Under the pieces are notes generated by a model. The model was not told where the DNA came from. It saw only the letters and a program-made list of their open reading frames with translations, and ran no database searches. This document shows positions 1-9,294 of a stretch of 56,525 nt of DNA, one piece after another; position 1 is the stretch's first letter; every line of letters starts with the position of its first letter. Made by a program: the position numbers and the translations under genes. The DNA lies in contig NZ_JABEQL010000025.1 in assembly GCF_014174215.1 (NCBI RefSeq), positions 1 to 56,525 on the forward strand. The letters run 5' to 3'. Source of the stretch: Gluconacetobacter tumulicola (GTDB lineage: Bacteria > Pseudomonadota > Alphaproteobacteria > Acetobacterales > Acetobacteraceae).

Positions 1-441
1 GTTAACCCCGGCCCAGATGGCCAACAGCAACGCCGTCAGAAGGGCAGCATGACAATAACAGGGTATAGCTTATTCATCCCCAAAAGCTGTCCGAAAAACG
101 GGGCCACCTCTGATATTCAAACTTAAAAACTTTTTGTTTATTCCACTCTCAAGCGCAACAGACAAAGCTGGAATCCCCGAGGAATTTCTTTCTTGATATT
201 TTATCAATTACCACTAAATACTATTAATATATAATTATCGGCTCATCAAAGAAATTCGCATAGCCCATATGTTGACGCCTGCCATGATCGAAGCGGATAC
301 GTCGGTTTCACGAATGGAAGCCTGGCCCATCCACATCGTCAGAGAAGCCAATACCTTAGCGGCGGTCTGGCGTCCGAAATTCGCCTGTGTGCTCTGAAGA
401 CAACACTATTAGAATGCCTCCCGAAACATTTCGGACAGGGT
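1..441. other. Gene-poor left edge, possibly a broken membrane-protein start
   Basis: No complete gene is visible. Positions about 120-270 are AT-rich, unlike the rest of the window. On the minus strand an ATG at 75-77 opens a frame that stops after 13 codons (MNKLYPVIVMLPF). A second minus-strand frame then reads ALLTALLLAIWAGVN off the left edge, which looks like a transmembrane or signal segment. Together they could be the frameshifted start of a membrane protein lying mostly outside the window. This is a weak inference. Confidence 0.3.
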
Positions 442-447
442 TTGACC

Positions 448-828
448 ATGGACATCCAGACGATCGACCAAGCCTACAACCAACTGCAGTCGCAGGCCCA
501 GCAATCCGCCCAGGCGCTTCAGACGCTGGGCAGCAAGCTGCAGGCCGCCATGAACGGCGGCGATTCCCAGGCGCGCGAATGGATGCTGGACCTGCGGGAG
601 GTCGCCCTGTCGTTCCAGGCCGAGCAACAGCAGGTCACAGCCCTGCTCCAGGCGCTGCACGCCGCCGTGGCGAACGAAGCCGCACCGCCGCCCCAGCCGC
701 AGGCGGCCCCCCAGCCCCAGCAATCGGGCGGCTTCCTCGGCAACCTGCTGGGTTCCGGCTTCGGACAGGCCATGGCAGCCGGTGCCGGGTTCGGAATCGG
801 CGATGACCTGATCAAGGACATCTTCTGA
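448..828 (+). CDS. Hypothetical Gln/Ala-rich protein with glycine-rich C-terminus
   Basis: The frame encodes 126 residues from an ATG preceded by CAGGG about nine bases upstream; an in-frame TTG two codons earlier is less likely. Residues 1-80 are predicted helical, polar and rich in Gln, Ala and Leu, suggesting a coiled coil. A Pro/Gln linker around residues 85-100 leads into a Gly-rich tail resembling the amphipathic tails of membrane-associated helical proteins, ending in an acidic DDLIKDIF. There is no signal peptide and no recognised catalytic motif. It sits alone upstream of a convergent TonB receptor. I do not recognise the family; codon periodicity and the ribosome-binding site support a real gene. 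Confidence 0.7.
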   Translation: MDIQTIDQAYNQLQSQAQQSAQALQTLGSKLQAAMNGGDSQAREWMLDLREVALSFQAEQQQVTALLQALHAAVANEAAPPPQPQAAPQPQQSGGFLGNLLGSGFGQAMAAGAGFGIGDDLIKDIF

Positions 829-870
829 CCGGCAAGCGTCTGGCCATCGGTCACGCCGATGGCCACGCCC

Positions 871-3198
871 TCAGAATCCGCAGGACACCCGCCCACCGAT
901 GAAACGCGGCGAGCCGGGAATATAGAGATAGGTCGTCGTCGCCTGCCCGCCGGAGGTGAAATACTGCCGGTTCAGGATGTTCGACGCATAGACCGTGACC
1001 TGCCAGCGGTCCGACGCGGGCCGGAACGTGACATGCGCGCCCAGCAGGAAATAAGGCGGCAGGCGATAGAATCCCGTCCCGCCCGGCGTCATGGCCTGCG
1101 CACCGCGATAGACCCAGTTGGGCCCGAACTCGACCGCATAATGGGGGCTGACCGCCTGCCGCCAGTCGAGCTGCCCGTTCAGCGTCAGTTTCGGCTGCCC
1201 GTTATCCACGCCCGAGAAATTGTCGGTGATCGCCTTCCACACGCCATTCTGCGCGTAATAGGCGTTCGTCTTCGCGCGGTTGACGGTCGGGAAATTCTGG
1301 AAAATGCCGCGCTGCCAGCCGAAATTCTGGGTGAGGAACAGATGGCGGAACGGGTGCAGGTCGATCGTGCCCTCGAACCCCCAGCTTTCGGATTTCGGCA
1401 CATTGGTCAGCTGGCTCAGCGGCCCGTAATTCGGGATCAGGATCGTGCCGAGAATCTGCTGGTTGTGAAAATCATTGTAGAATGCGGCAGCATTGATCCG
1501 CAGCACGTTGGGGATCGGGTCGCTCTTCAGCCCCAGCTCGTAGGTCAGCACGGTTTCGGGCTGGAAGGGATCGAGCTGCGCCTGGACCTGCGTATTGTTG
1601 GCGGTAAACCCGCCGGGTTTGAACCCCTTGCTCATCTTGTAATAGAGCAGGACATTGCGCGTCGCCTGCCACGACACGCCCACCTGCCCCGCGAACTGCG
1701 CCGCCGCCGTGCTCTCGCCGTGAAAATTCAGCGTGCGCCCACCATAGATCCGCGACGTCAGCCCGGTGATCGCCCGGTCGTCGATCTCATGCAGCAGCCC
1801 CACGAACAGTGTCACATTGCGCGGCAGGCGATAGCTGACATGGCCGAACTGCGACGTGGCCTCCTGATTCAGGCCGAAGGTGGAGACCTGCATATAGCCA
1901 CGGGCCGGCAGGTAATCCGTATAGTCGAACGGAAAGGCCTGATTCATGCGCGAGCGCTGGTAGTACGCGCCGACCACCCATTGTAGCCTGTCTTCGGCGT
2001 GCGTGTTGGCCAGCCGCACCTCCTGCGTAAAACTGTTGGCCGCCACGGTGCGATAGGCATCCGCCTGGGCCGCGGCCGTCGCGTCCTGATCGGTGAATTC
2101 GGCCTCGCGCTCGGTCTCGAAGGCGCTGATCGCGGTCAGGGCAACGGGGCCGAAATCATGGGCAATATGCAGGTCCGCACCCCAGAACCAGTTATTCTCG
2201 CTGGGCTTCAACCCGTTCTGGCGCCCGATCACGTTGGTAAACGCGTCCTTCGCCGACCATTCCGTCTGCGTCCAGCCCAGATGCGGGATCGGCGCCGAGC
2301 CGATCAGGCGCGCAATGGGCACGCCCCCCACCACCTCGCTCTGGTCGCGCACCACATGGCCCGACAGCATCACCGTCGTCCGCTCGTCCGGCGTCCATTT
2401 CAGCTTCGCCCGCAGCGCCCAGCTATCGGCATCGCCCAAATGGGCGCCATTCAGCGGATTGCTCTGCCAGCCGCCCCCCTGCCGCACCTGCCCGGCAAGG
2501 CGGAAGCTCAGCCCATGGGCGATCGGCCCCGAGACATAGGCATCGCTGCGGCTGCGCGCGTAGGAGGCAATATCCTCGCTGGCGCCATAATGGAAACTGT
2601 CGGTCGGGTCGTTCGTCCGCAGCATTACCTCGCCGCCGGTGGCCGACTGGCCATGCTGGGTGCCGACCGGGCCGGGGGTAACGGTCACGTCCGCCATGTC
2701 GAACATCAGCCCGGAGGCCATGGTCGAATAGGGATAGGCCACGTCGTCCACATAGGTCACGACCGGCCCCATATTGTTCTGGGTAAAATCGTTGAAGCCC
2801 AGGCCGCGCAGATAGAAATTGGTCGAGGCAGTACCGTTGATCGTCTGTACCGTCAGGTTCGGCGCCACATATTCCAACCCGCGCAGATCCACGACGTCCC
2901 GTTCGGTCAAACGTTCGGCCGTCACGCGCGTATCGGCATCGGGCAGATGCTGGGCGGCTTCATGGGTAAAGGCACGACGGATACCGCTGACCTCGACCGT
3001 CTCGGGTGCCGGGCTGGCCGGATGCGGCACCGACTTCACAGCCGCCGGCCGGCGCGGCGCGGCCTGCGCCGCCTGACCCGTCGATTCAGCCCGCGCAGGG
3101 CCGGCCGCCAACAGGGCCACACTCATGCAAACCCCGGCGGAACCGGCCGCCATCAGCCGCGTGCCCGTGTTCCGCTGTGTCTTACGGTCCATGGTCAT
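871..3198 (-). CDS. TonB-dependent outer-membrane receptor
   Basis: A 775-residue beta-barrel receptor that would import an iron complex or another scarce ligand using TonB energy. The start at 3198 is chosen because GGAAGG lies six bases upstream and a good signal peptide follows, ending AGPARA near residue 37; the frame stays open upstream but is not protein-like. A TonB-box-like EVSGIRRAF occurs near residues 69-77. The plug domain (about 80-200) holds the YLRGLGF segment and the family-typical GPVGTQHGQSATGGEVMLRT. The barrel ends in the aromatic residue expected for outer-membrane insertion (CGF). It is divergent from a second receptor across 397 bases. The ligand cannot be assigned from sequence. 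Confidence 0.92.
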   Translation of the reverse strand: MTMDRKTQRNTGTRLMAAGSAGVCMSVALLAAGPARAESTGQAAQAAPRRPAAVKSVPHPASPAPETVEVSGIRRAFTHEAAQHLPDADTRVTAERLTERDVVDLRGLEYVAPNLTVQTINGTASTNFYLRGLGFNDFTQNNMGPVVTYVDDVAYPYSTMASGLMFDMADVTVTPGPVGTQHGQSATGGEVMLRTNDPTDSFHYGASEDIASYARSRSDAYVSGPIAHGLSFRLAGQVRQGGGWQSNPLNGAHLGDADSWALRAKLKWTPDERTTVMLSGHVVRDQSEVVGGVPIARLIGSAPIPHLGWTQTEWSAKDAFTNVIGRQNGLKPSENNWFWGADLHIAHDFGPVALTAISAFETEREAEFTDQDATAAAQADAYRTVAANSFTQEVRLANTHAEDRLQWVVGAYYQRSRMNQAFPFDYTDYLPARGYMQVSTFGLNQEATSQFGHVSYRLPRNVTLFVGLLHEIDDRAITGLTSRIYGGRTLNFHGESTAAAQFAGQVGVSWQATRNVLLYYKMSKGFKPGGFTANNTQVQAQLDPFQPETVLTYELGLKSDPIPNVLRINAAAFYNDFHNQQILGTILIPNYGPLSQLTNVPKSESWGFEGTIDLHPFRHLFLTQNFGWQRGIFQNFPTVNRAKTNAYYAQNGVWKAITDNFSGVDNGQPKLTLNGQLDWRQAVSPHYAVEFGPNWVYRGAQAMTPGGTGFYRLPPYFLLGAHVTFRPASDRWQVTVYASNILNRQYFTSGGQATTTYLYIPGSPRFIGGRVSCGF

Positions 3199-3595
3199 GC
3201 GGCCTTCCATCGGGCGTCGTTCACGATTGTTCATAGCGGCAGGGCTATGACGCATCACGCACGCGAGAGCAACACGCTTCGATCGCCTTCCGTATCTTCT
3301 CCGAATATCGGCTGCTGAACACACGCAGCGGGTCTCCCACGCAACGGGGTCTTTCGCCTCCAAATCGCTCCGACAACTCTCAACGCAGGCCACGCCGGAA
3401 AAAGACGACCCGTTCGGTTTCACAAAATCCGAATGCCTCGGGCATCGCGTGGCTGTCCATATTACCGGCATCAGCATCAGACGCCCCAACCGGCCATTCC
3501 GTCCGGAGGCCGATCGGCATGGTCGCCGCACATAATGTTATTGATAGTTATTCGCATCAAGACTAAAGGAGGCCCATCAACGCCGACGGTGGACC
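3199..3595. other. Divergent promoter region between two TonB receptors
   Basis: This 397-base gap separates the starts of the two receptor genes. It contains no convincing gene, although the frame of the left receptor stays open through most of it. Its right end is AT-rich and carries the Fur-like site listed separately. AAAGGAGG at 3565-3572 looks like a strong ribosome-binding site but lies too far (about 24 bases) from the ATG at 3596 and has no start codon at proper spacing. Confidence 0.6.
3534..3557. promoter_or_regulatory. Putative Fur-type iron-responsive operator
   Basis: Read on the minus strand the site is GCGAATAACTATCAATAAC, which resembles the GAATnATTnTC-type half-sites of Fur boxes. 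It lies 40-60 bases upstream of the siderophore receptor start, between two divergent TonB receptors, where an iron operator is expected. Symmetry is imperfect, so this is an inference from position and composition. Confidence 0.4.
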
Positions 3596-5794
3596 ATGCC
3601 CCCTTCCCTTCCCCACGCCAGACAGCCCCTTTTTCTCGCCTCCGCCCTGCTGCTGTTCGTGGGTTCCACTGCCTCCGCATCCACCATCGCTGACCCACCC
3701 GCCCCTCACGACAAGCCGCGCCATCACCCTCATGACGCGAAGCCCGCCCCCCATGGCAGGCATGACGCGACGACCGAGGAAATCGAGGTCTCCGGCGCAC
3801 GCCGCGCGCTGCTGGCCCGCAACGGAACCGCCGCCACCAAGACCGCAACGCCCATCGAGCAGACCCCCCAGAACATCACGGTCATCACCCAGGAACGCAT
3901 GGCCGTGCTGAATTCCCGCTCGGTCTCCGAAGCCGTGCGCTATGCGGCGGGCGTTTCCGATTACGGTTCGAAGGACGATCCGCGCGGCTATTTCGGCACC
4001 ATCCGCGGTTTCGCGCCCGACATCTATCTCGACGGCACCCGCACGCCGGATGCCGCATCCTCCCAATCCTTCAGCATCGAGCCCTGGGGGCTGGAGGAAA
4101 TGGACCTGCTGCGCGGCGCGACCTCGGCCCTGTACGGCTCCGGACAGCTCGGCGGCATCATCAACGCCGTCAGCAAACGGCCACGCGCAGACCAGAAGGA
4201 CGAAATCGCTTTCCAGACCGGTTCCTACGGCCGCGTGCAGGGCGCGGCCGACCTGGGCGGCGCGCTCAACGCATCGAAAACATTGCTCTGGCGCTTCAAC
4301 GGGCTGATCCGCAAATCCGATACCTACGCGAAGAACATCAAGAACAACGAAATCTATGTCGCCCCGTCACTGGGCTGGAAACCCGACAACAGGACCGACC
4401 TCACGCTGCTGGCCAGTTTCGAACAGCTCGACGCGGGCTCGACGGCACAGTTCCTGCCCGCCGCAGGCACCCTCACCGCCACGCAATATGGCCGCATCGC
4501 CCGCGATTTCCTCAGCAGCGATGCCGATTACGACGTCTATTCCAAACGGCAGGCGGCCATCGGCTACAGCTTCACGCGCCACCTCACACCCAACTGGACC
4601 ATCACACAGAACATGCGCTACGCGCATCTCGATCTGGCCTATCGGTTCGTGACCACCTCGGTCCTGCAAAGCGACCAGCGCACCATCACGCGACAGGCGT
4701 TGCTACAATCGGCCAACTACAACAATGTCACCCTCGACACCCGATCCGACCTGAAATTCCGGACAGGAGCAATCACGCACGAACTGCTCACCGGCATCGA
4801 TTTCCGCAGCGATTTCCTGGCCAATCGCCGGGGGCAACGCGCCGCCCCCTCGCTGGATCTCTACGCCCCCGTCTACCGCGCCATCACTTGGCCGACCTAT
4901 GCCACAACCACGAACACCAACGAGACGGAAAGCCAGACCGGCCTCTACGCGCAGGAACAGGCCAACTGGCACGATTTCCACCTGACCCTGTCCGGACGCG
5001 GCGACTTCACGGAAAGCCTGACCGTCGACAATCTGACGAAGCTGCACACCCCGCAGGCGAACAACGCCTTCACCGGCCGCGCCGGGCTGCTCTACTCTTC
5101 CCCGATCGGCCTCGCGCCCTACGCCGCCTACTCCACCTCATTCCAGCCGCAGGTCGGCACGACACGGCTCAACACACCGTTCCTGCCGACACGCGGGCGG
5201 CAGGTCGAAGCCGGCCTGAAATACAAGCCGCCCCACGGCACACCATGGGGCGAGGATTTCATGCTGACGGCCGATTTCTTCGATCTGGTCGAAACCAATA
5301 TCCTCACCACCGATCCGCTCGATTCAACCTACCAGATCCAGGCCGGCGAACAGCGCACCAGGGGGTTCGAGGCCGAAGGCGTCGGCCGCCTGCCGGGCAA
5401 GATCGATTTCCTCGCCTCCTTCACCTACCAGGACCCGAGAATCACCAAATCGACCACGACCGCGCAGGTCGGGCAGCGCCCCGTCGCCGTGCCGTCGCAC
5501 ATGGCCTCGCTGTTCCTGAAGCGCGATTTCCACCTCACCACCGACCTCGTCACCGGCATCGGCGGCGGCGTGCGCTATACCGGCAACACGGCCGGCGCCT
5601 TGCCCGAGACCTTCGCGGTGCCAAGCCAGGTGGTCTGGGACCTCGTCGCCCATGTCGATTACCGGCGCACGTCCATCCAGTTCAACGGCACCAACATCGC
5701 CGATCGTCATTATGTCGCGATCTGCACCCGCTCCGTCGCCTGCTCCTGGGCCCCCGGCCGCGCGGTGTTCGTCACACTCGCCTATCGCTGGTAG
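3596..5794 (+). CDS. TonB-dependent siderophore receptor
   Basis: A 732-residue outer-membrane receptor of the FhuA/FpvA-like siderophore class. An N-terminal signal peptide (about residues 1-30, ending TASAS) is followed by a His/Pro-rich segment and a TonB-box-like EEIEVSGARRAL (about 62-73), nearly the same box as in the divergent receptor. The plug includes TPQNITVITQERM, the IRGF segment with IYLDGTRTP, and LLRGATSALYGSGQLGGIIN, all diagnostic of siderophore receptors. The C-terminus FVTLAYRW is a typical barrel-closing strand. No better start exists in frame, though the ribosome-binding site is not obvious at 3596. The Fur-like site upstream suggests iron repression. An MFS transporter follows 255 bases downstream on the same strand. 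Confidence 0.95.
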   Translation: MPPSLPHARQPLFLASALLLFVGSTASASTIADPPAPHDKPRHHPHDAKPAPHGRHDATTEEIEVSGARRALLARNGTAATKTATPIEQTPQNITVITQERMAVLNSRSVSEAVRYAAGVSDYGSKDDPRGYFGTIRGFAPDIYLDGTRTPDAASSQSFSIEPWGLEEMDLLRGATSALYGSGQLGGIINAVSKRPRADQKDEIAFQTGSYGRVQGAADLGGALNASKTLLWRFNGLIRKSDTYAKNIKNNEIYVAPSLGWKPDNRTDLTLLASFEQLDAGSTAQFLPAAGTLTATQYGRIARDFLSSDADYDVYSKRQAAIGYSFTRHLTPNWTITQNMRYAHLDLAYRFVTTSVLQSDQRTITRQALLQSANYNNVTLDTRSDLKFRTGAITHELLTGIDFRSDFLANRRGQRAAPSLDLYAPVYRAITWPTYATTTNTNETESQTGLYAQEQANWHDFHLTLSGRGDFTESLTVDNLTKLHTPQANNAFTGRAGLLYSSPIGLAPYAAYSTSFQPQVGTTRLNTPFLPTRGRQVEAGLKYKPPHGTPWGEDFMLTADFFDLVETNILTTDPLDSTYQIQAGEQRTRGFEAEGVGRLPGKIDFLASFTYQDPRITKSTTTAQVGQRPVAVPSHMASLFLKRDFHLTTDLVTGIGGGVRYTGNTAGALPETFAVPSQVVWDLVAHVDYRRTSIQFNGTNIADRHYVAICTRSVACSWAPGRAVFVTLAYRW

Positions 5795-6049
5795 AGGCAC
5801 GCAAAAGCCATTCGTTGATCCATTGCAGCAGACAGCGTACAGATGTTCGTAATGATTGAACGCTTCGCGAACACCCGGCTCAGGGCCCTGCAGCAGACGG
5901 GAAAATCGAGGACCGACGCACGGTTTCATGATCGCTGCCCGATGCATACGGCAGATTTGTTGCGCAAAGAAATCATTCATACCGCAAAACGAACAAGGGC
6001 CGATCGCGCCCGGATCTTTGAAATCCCCATCCAGTAGGAGAAAAGCCCC

Positions 6050-7225
6050 TTGTCGAAAGCCGATGGTTCGTCCGGTCTTGCGCTGTTGTCCCTGGCCTGC
6101 GGGGCTTTCGCAATCGGGGTGACCGAATTCACCCCCATGGGGCTGCTGCCCGTCCTGGCGGACGGGGTCCATGTCAGCGTGCCCAAGGCAGGCAGCCTGA
6201 TCAGCGCCTATGCCTTCGGCGTGATGGGTGGCGCGCCGTTCGTCACCCTGTTTCTGGCGCGCTATCCCCGCAAATATGCGCTGATCGGGCTGATGATCCT
6301 GTATGCGATCGGCAACCTGACCTCCTCCATCAGCGGCGACTACATGCAATTGCTGCTGTCGCGCGTCCTGACCAGCATGGCACACGGGGCGTTCTTCGGG
6401 CTGGGGGCGGTGGAGGCGGCAAGCCTGGTTGCGGCCAACCGCCGGGCCAGTGCGGTCGCCAGCATGTTCATGGGCCTGACCGTCGCCAATATCTTCGGCG
6501 TGCCGGCGGCAACCTGGCTGGGTGACACGCTGGGCTGGCGCAGCGCATTCGCCGCCATTTCAGTGTTGGGGTTAGTCGCGGCGGCGGCGCTGTCCCTCGC
6601 CCTGCCATTGGCCGAGGCCGGGCCCAGGCCGGACGCGGCGGCCGAGATGAAGGCCATCATGCGCCCGAACGTGCTGATGGCGCTGGGCGTCACGGTGATC
6701 GGCGCCGGGGCGATGTTCGAGCTCTATACCTATATCGTGCCGATGCTGGAGCATATCACCCGGGCGGGGCCGACCCTGACGACGATCGCCCTGATGCTGA
6801 TCGGCGTCGGCTTCAGTATCGGCAATGCCATCGGCGGCCGGGCGGCAGACCGGTCGCTGGCCGGCACGCTGCTGGTGTTCTTCCCGATCCTCGGCCTGAT
6901 CATGCTGGCCTTTCCCTTCGCGGCGCAGACGCCGGCCGGCGCGCTGGTCGGGGTCCTGCTGTGGGGCGTCGCCAGTTTCTCCCTGATGCCGGCCTTGCAG
7001 ATGCGCACCATGCAGGCCGCGCACGATGCGCCGGGCCTGGCCTCGTCGGTCAATATCGGCGCCTTCAATCTGGGCAACGCCCTGGGCGCGGCCCTGGGCG
7101 GGGCCGTCCTGTCCCTGGGGTTCGGATATCCGATGGTCTCCGCCGCGGGCCTGGGAATCAGCCTGCTGGGCGTGGTGCTGGTCCTGCTGTCCCGTACGGG
7201 GCGCCTGTCACCGCAGGCCGAGTGA
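6050..7225 (+). CDS. MFS transporter, DHA1/AraJ-like
   Basis: A 391-residue integral membrane protein with about 12 hydrophobic segments, consistent with a drug/proton or sugar efflux antiporter of the major facilitator superfamily. The opening GVTEFTPMGLLPVLADGVHVSVPKAG is typical of the AraJ/YdhP/NepI group, and RYPRKYALIG fits the loop 2-3 signature. The start is a TTG at 6050 preceded by AGGAGAAAAG, the best-placed ribosome-binding site. It follows the siderophore receptor on the same strand and is convergent, with 16 bases between stops, to the FAD oxidoreductase. Substrate unknown; siderophore or sugar efflux are both possible. Confidence 0.88.
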   Translation: MSKADGSSGLALLSLACGAFAIGVTEFTPMGLLPVLADGVHVSVPKAGSLISAYAFGVMGGAPFVTLFLARYPRKYALIGLMILYAIGNLTSSISGDYMQLLLSRVLTSMAHGAFFGLGAVEAASLVAANRRASAVASMFMGLTVANIFGVPAATWLGDTLGWRSAFAAISVLGLVAAAALSLALPLAEAGPRPDAAAEMKAIMRPNVLMALGVTVIGAGAMFELYTYIVPMLEHITRAGPTLTTIALMLIGVGFSIGNAIGGRAADRSLAGTLLVFFPILGLIMLAFPFAAQTPAGALVGVLLWGVASFSLMPALQMRTMQAAHDAPGLASSVNIGAFNLGNALGAALGGAVLSLGFGYPMVSAAGLGISLLGVVLVLLSRTGRLSPQAE

Positions 7226-7241
7226 CGCGCTTCCCGCCCCT

Positions 7242-8357
7242 CTACTCCCACAGATCGGCCAGCGTCTCCTCGGCGATGCCGAACGAGGTGCTGGCCCCCG
7301 TGCCGCTGCTGACGATCACCAGCCGCACACTGTCCGATATCCGCTCCATCAGCATGGTTTCGGGACCACTGGCATAGGTGCCGGTCCAGCGCGACACCAC
7401 GGGCGGGGTCGCCCGATGGACGGAAGCATGCTCGGACAGGATCAGATCATCGACCCGTTCGTCCGAAAACGGGTCCGGCTGGTCGGCATAGACATGGGAA
7501 TCCCCCACGATCTGGCTGCCATCGGCGGCCCGCACCGCAATCAGGTGAATCCCCGCCGCCAGATAATCCGGCTGCTCCGCCTCCAGCCGCGCCATCAACG
7601 CCGCATGGCCCGCCAGATGGTGGTAGCCGCGATACCGCCCCACGCCGAGGTCGGACATCACCGCCGGCTGCGCGGCATCGATGCCGCCGGGCGCCAGGCG
7701 CATCATCTGCAGCTTGCAGCGGGTCAGGCCGTGGGGCCGGATACGGTCGGGGAACAGCGTGTGGAAATCGTCGCCGGGGCAGACAATGGCCGCATCGGCA
7801 TGGATCGTGCCCCGACTGGTCTCCAGGCGCGGAGGCGCCACGGAAAAGACGCTTGCCCCGCGCAGGAACGTCACCCCGTGCCGTTCCTGCAGCCAGCGCG
7901 CCAGACGCGGAATGGCCTCATGCGATTCCACCCGCAATTCATGGGGTGAATAGAGGGCGCCCAGCATGGCCTCGCCGCGCAGCCCCGGCCATGCCGACAG
8001 CGCCTCGCGGCTCAGCAGCGTACAGCCCGCGCCCATCTCGTCCTGACGAAAGGCTTCCAGCACCGCCATGGTCTCCGGCCGGCGCCCCAGCACCAGCAAG
8101 CCCCGCTGATGCACCGCAATTCCGGCATCGGGCGCGATCTCGGCCCAGATGTCGCGGCTGCGCCGCGCATGCCCCCAGGAACGGCCGCGTTCCTGCCCGG
8201 TGACGGTAATAAACCCGAAATTACGGATCGAGGCCCCATTGGCGGCCAGGTCCCGATCAATGACGATCACGCGCCGCCCCCGGCGGGCGGCAATCAGCGC
8301 ATGGGCCAGGCCGCAAATGCCGGCACCGACAATGGCAAGGTCGTATCCGGCGGTCAT
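7242..8357 (-). CDS. FAD-dependent oxidoreductase of the phosphonate-associated (TIGR03364-like) family
   Basis: A 371-residue DAO-type flavoenzyme. The N-terminus carries the dinucleotide-binding VGAGICGLAHALIAARRG, then SIRNFGFITVTGQ, which I recognise as characteristic of the family found beside phosphonatase genes and proposed to oxidise 2-aminoethylphosphonate or its N-substituted forms to phosphonoacetaldehyde. The C-terminal VIVSSGTGASTSFG closes the FAD site. Its start overlaps the stop of the upstream phosphonoacetaldehyde hydrolase gene as ATGA, so the two are translationally coupled. This arrangement supports a two-step route: oxidative deamination, then C-P cleavage. The exact substrate (AEP or N-methyl-AEP) is inferred from family knowledge. 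Confidence 0.87.
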   Translation of the reverse strand: MTAGYDLAIVGAGICGLAHALIAARRGRRVIVIDRDLAANGASIRNFGFITVTGQERGRSWGHARRSRDIWAEIAPDAGIAVHQRGLLVLGRRPETMAVLEAFRQDEMGAGCTLLSREALSAWPGLRGEAMLGALYSPHELRVESHEAIPRLARWLQERHGVTFLRGASVFSVAPPRLETSRGTIHADAAIVCPGDDFHTLFPDRIRPHGLTRCKLQMMRLAPGGIDAAQPAVMSDLGVGRYRGYHHLAGHAALMARLEAEQPDYLAAGIHLIAVRAADGSQIVGDSHVYADQPDPFSDERVDDLILSEHASVHRATPPVVSRWTGTYASGPETMLMERISDSVRLVIVSSGTGASTSFGIAEETLADLWE

Positions 8358-9190
8358 GGAAAGGTCCGCAACTCGGTATCGGGCCGCTCGCCGGCCGCCA
8401 ACCGCGCATCCAGCCGCTCCACCACGGCGGGCAGGCCGGCCACGCTGTCGATCACCTCATGCGCCCCGGCTTCCAGCAACACGGCGCGGGCGCGCTCGCG
8501 CCGGACGGCGAATTCATCGGGCGACATGGCCGCGATCTGCGCCTCGGTGCAGCCGAACACATTGCCCGAGACCGCAACCCCGACGCTCCACGCCCCGGCA
8601 TTCCGCCCTTCGGCAACACCGACGATCGTGTCATCAACCTTCACCGCCCGCCAGGCCGGCCAGACATTCAGCGCGATCATGTTCCTCCACAGCATCAACG
8701 GGCCCGGACGGCCGGTTTGCGTCTCACCGGCACAGACCAGACAATCCACCTCAACCCCCTGACTGCGGGTGACGGGCAGGATTTCCTCCATGATCTCGCG
8801 CGTGTAGCCGGTGGTCGATCCGATCCGCAGCCCGCGCCGGCGCAGTTCCGCGACACACTCCGCGGCACCGGGGATCAGCACCGCGTGGCGCGCCGCCACC
8901 GCGATGTTGCGGGGGACAAACGCCTCGTAAACCCGATCGATCACCACATCGCCCGGCGCATGGCCATACATCTCCGCCCAGGCAGCGGCGATGCGCGGCT
9001 GGTTGAGCAGGGCTGCGACATGCGGGCGCTTGGCCAGCCCCATCGGGCGCCGTGCTTCCTCGATGTCGATCAAAAGACCGAATCCGGCAAAGGTTTCGAC
9101 AAACGCCGCCATGGGCGCGAACGATCCGAAATCGACCAGCGTTCCAGCCCAGTCGAAGATAACCGCCTCGATGGAAAAATGCCCCGCCAT
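8354..9190 (-). CDS. phnX: Phosphonoacetaldehyde hydrolase (phosphonatase)
   Basis: A 278-residue HAD-superfamily enzyme that cleaves the C-P bond of phosphonoacetaldehyde to acetaldehyde and phosphate. The nucleophile motif FDWAGTLVDFGSF places Asp13, with Ala15 instead of the usual second Asp, as in true phosphonatases. Lys54 in RRPMGLAKRPH matches the Schiff-base lysine of the cap domain. IGSTTGYTREIM and VKVDDTIVGVAEG complete the core. The start at 9190 has GGAG eight bases upstream; an upstream in-frame TTG/ATT-rich extension would run into the divergent promoter and is rejected. It is the first gene of a unit with the FAD oxidoreductase. No phnW aminotransferase lies nearby. Confidence 0.93.
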   Translation of the reverse strand: MAGHFSIEAVIFDWAGTLVDFGSFAPMAAFVETFAGFGLLIDIEEARRPMGLAKRPHVAALLNQPRIAAAWAEMYGHAPGDVVIDRVYEAFVPRNIAVAARHAVLIPGAAECVAELRRRGLRIGSTTGYTREIMEEILPVTRSQGVEVDCLVCAGETQTGRPGPLMLWRNMIALNVWPAWRAVKVDDTIVGVAEGRNAGAWSVGVAVSGNVFGCTEAQIAAMSPDEFAVRRERARAVLLEAGAHEVIDSVAGLPAVVERLDARLAAGERPDTELRTFP

Positions 9191-9246
9191 GCGCCCTGCT
9201 CCGCATTCGACACAGGCACCATAACGCGCTGGCGAGGCTGCAATAA

Positions 9247-9275
9247 AATCGATAATAACGATCATCCTATCGATT
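9247..9275. promoter_or_regulatory. Perfect inverted repeat, candidate LysR operator for the phosphonate module
   Basis: AATCGATA (9247-9254) and TATCGATT (9268-9275) are perfect complements separated by 13 bases. The site sits in the 104-base gap between divergent phnX and lysR, the classical location for an autoregulating LysR protein, and fits the T-N11-A spacing of LysR boxes. Function is inferred. Confidence 0.6.
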
Positions 9276-9294
9276 GAATTTATGGATCAGCGAC

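Noticed and set aside
859-3318. Plus-strand open frames within the first TonB receptor region
   Set aside because: They are Arg/Pro-rich shadows without ribosome-binding sites or family motifs.
3565-3572. AAAGGAGG as the ribosome-binding site of the siderophore receptor
   Set aside because: It is about 24 bases from the ATG, with no in-frame start codon at normal spacing.
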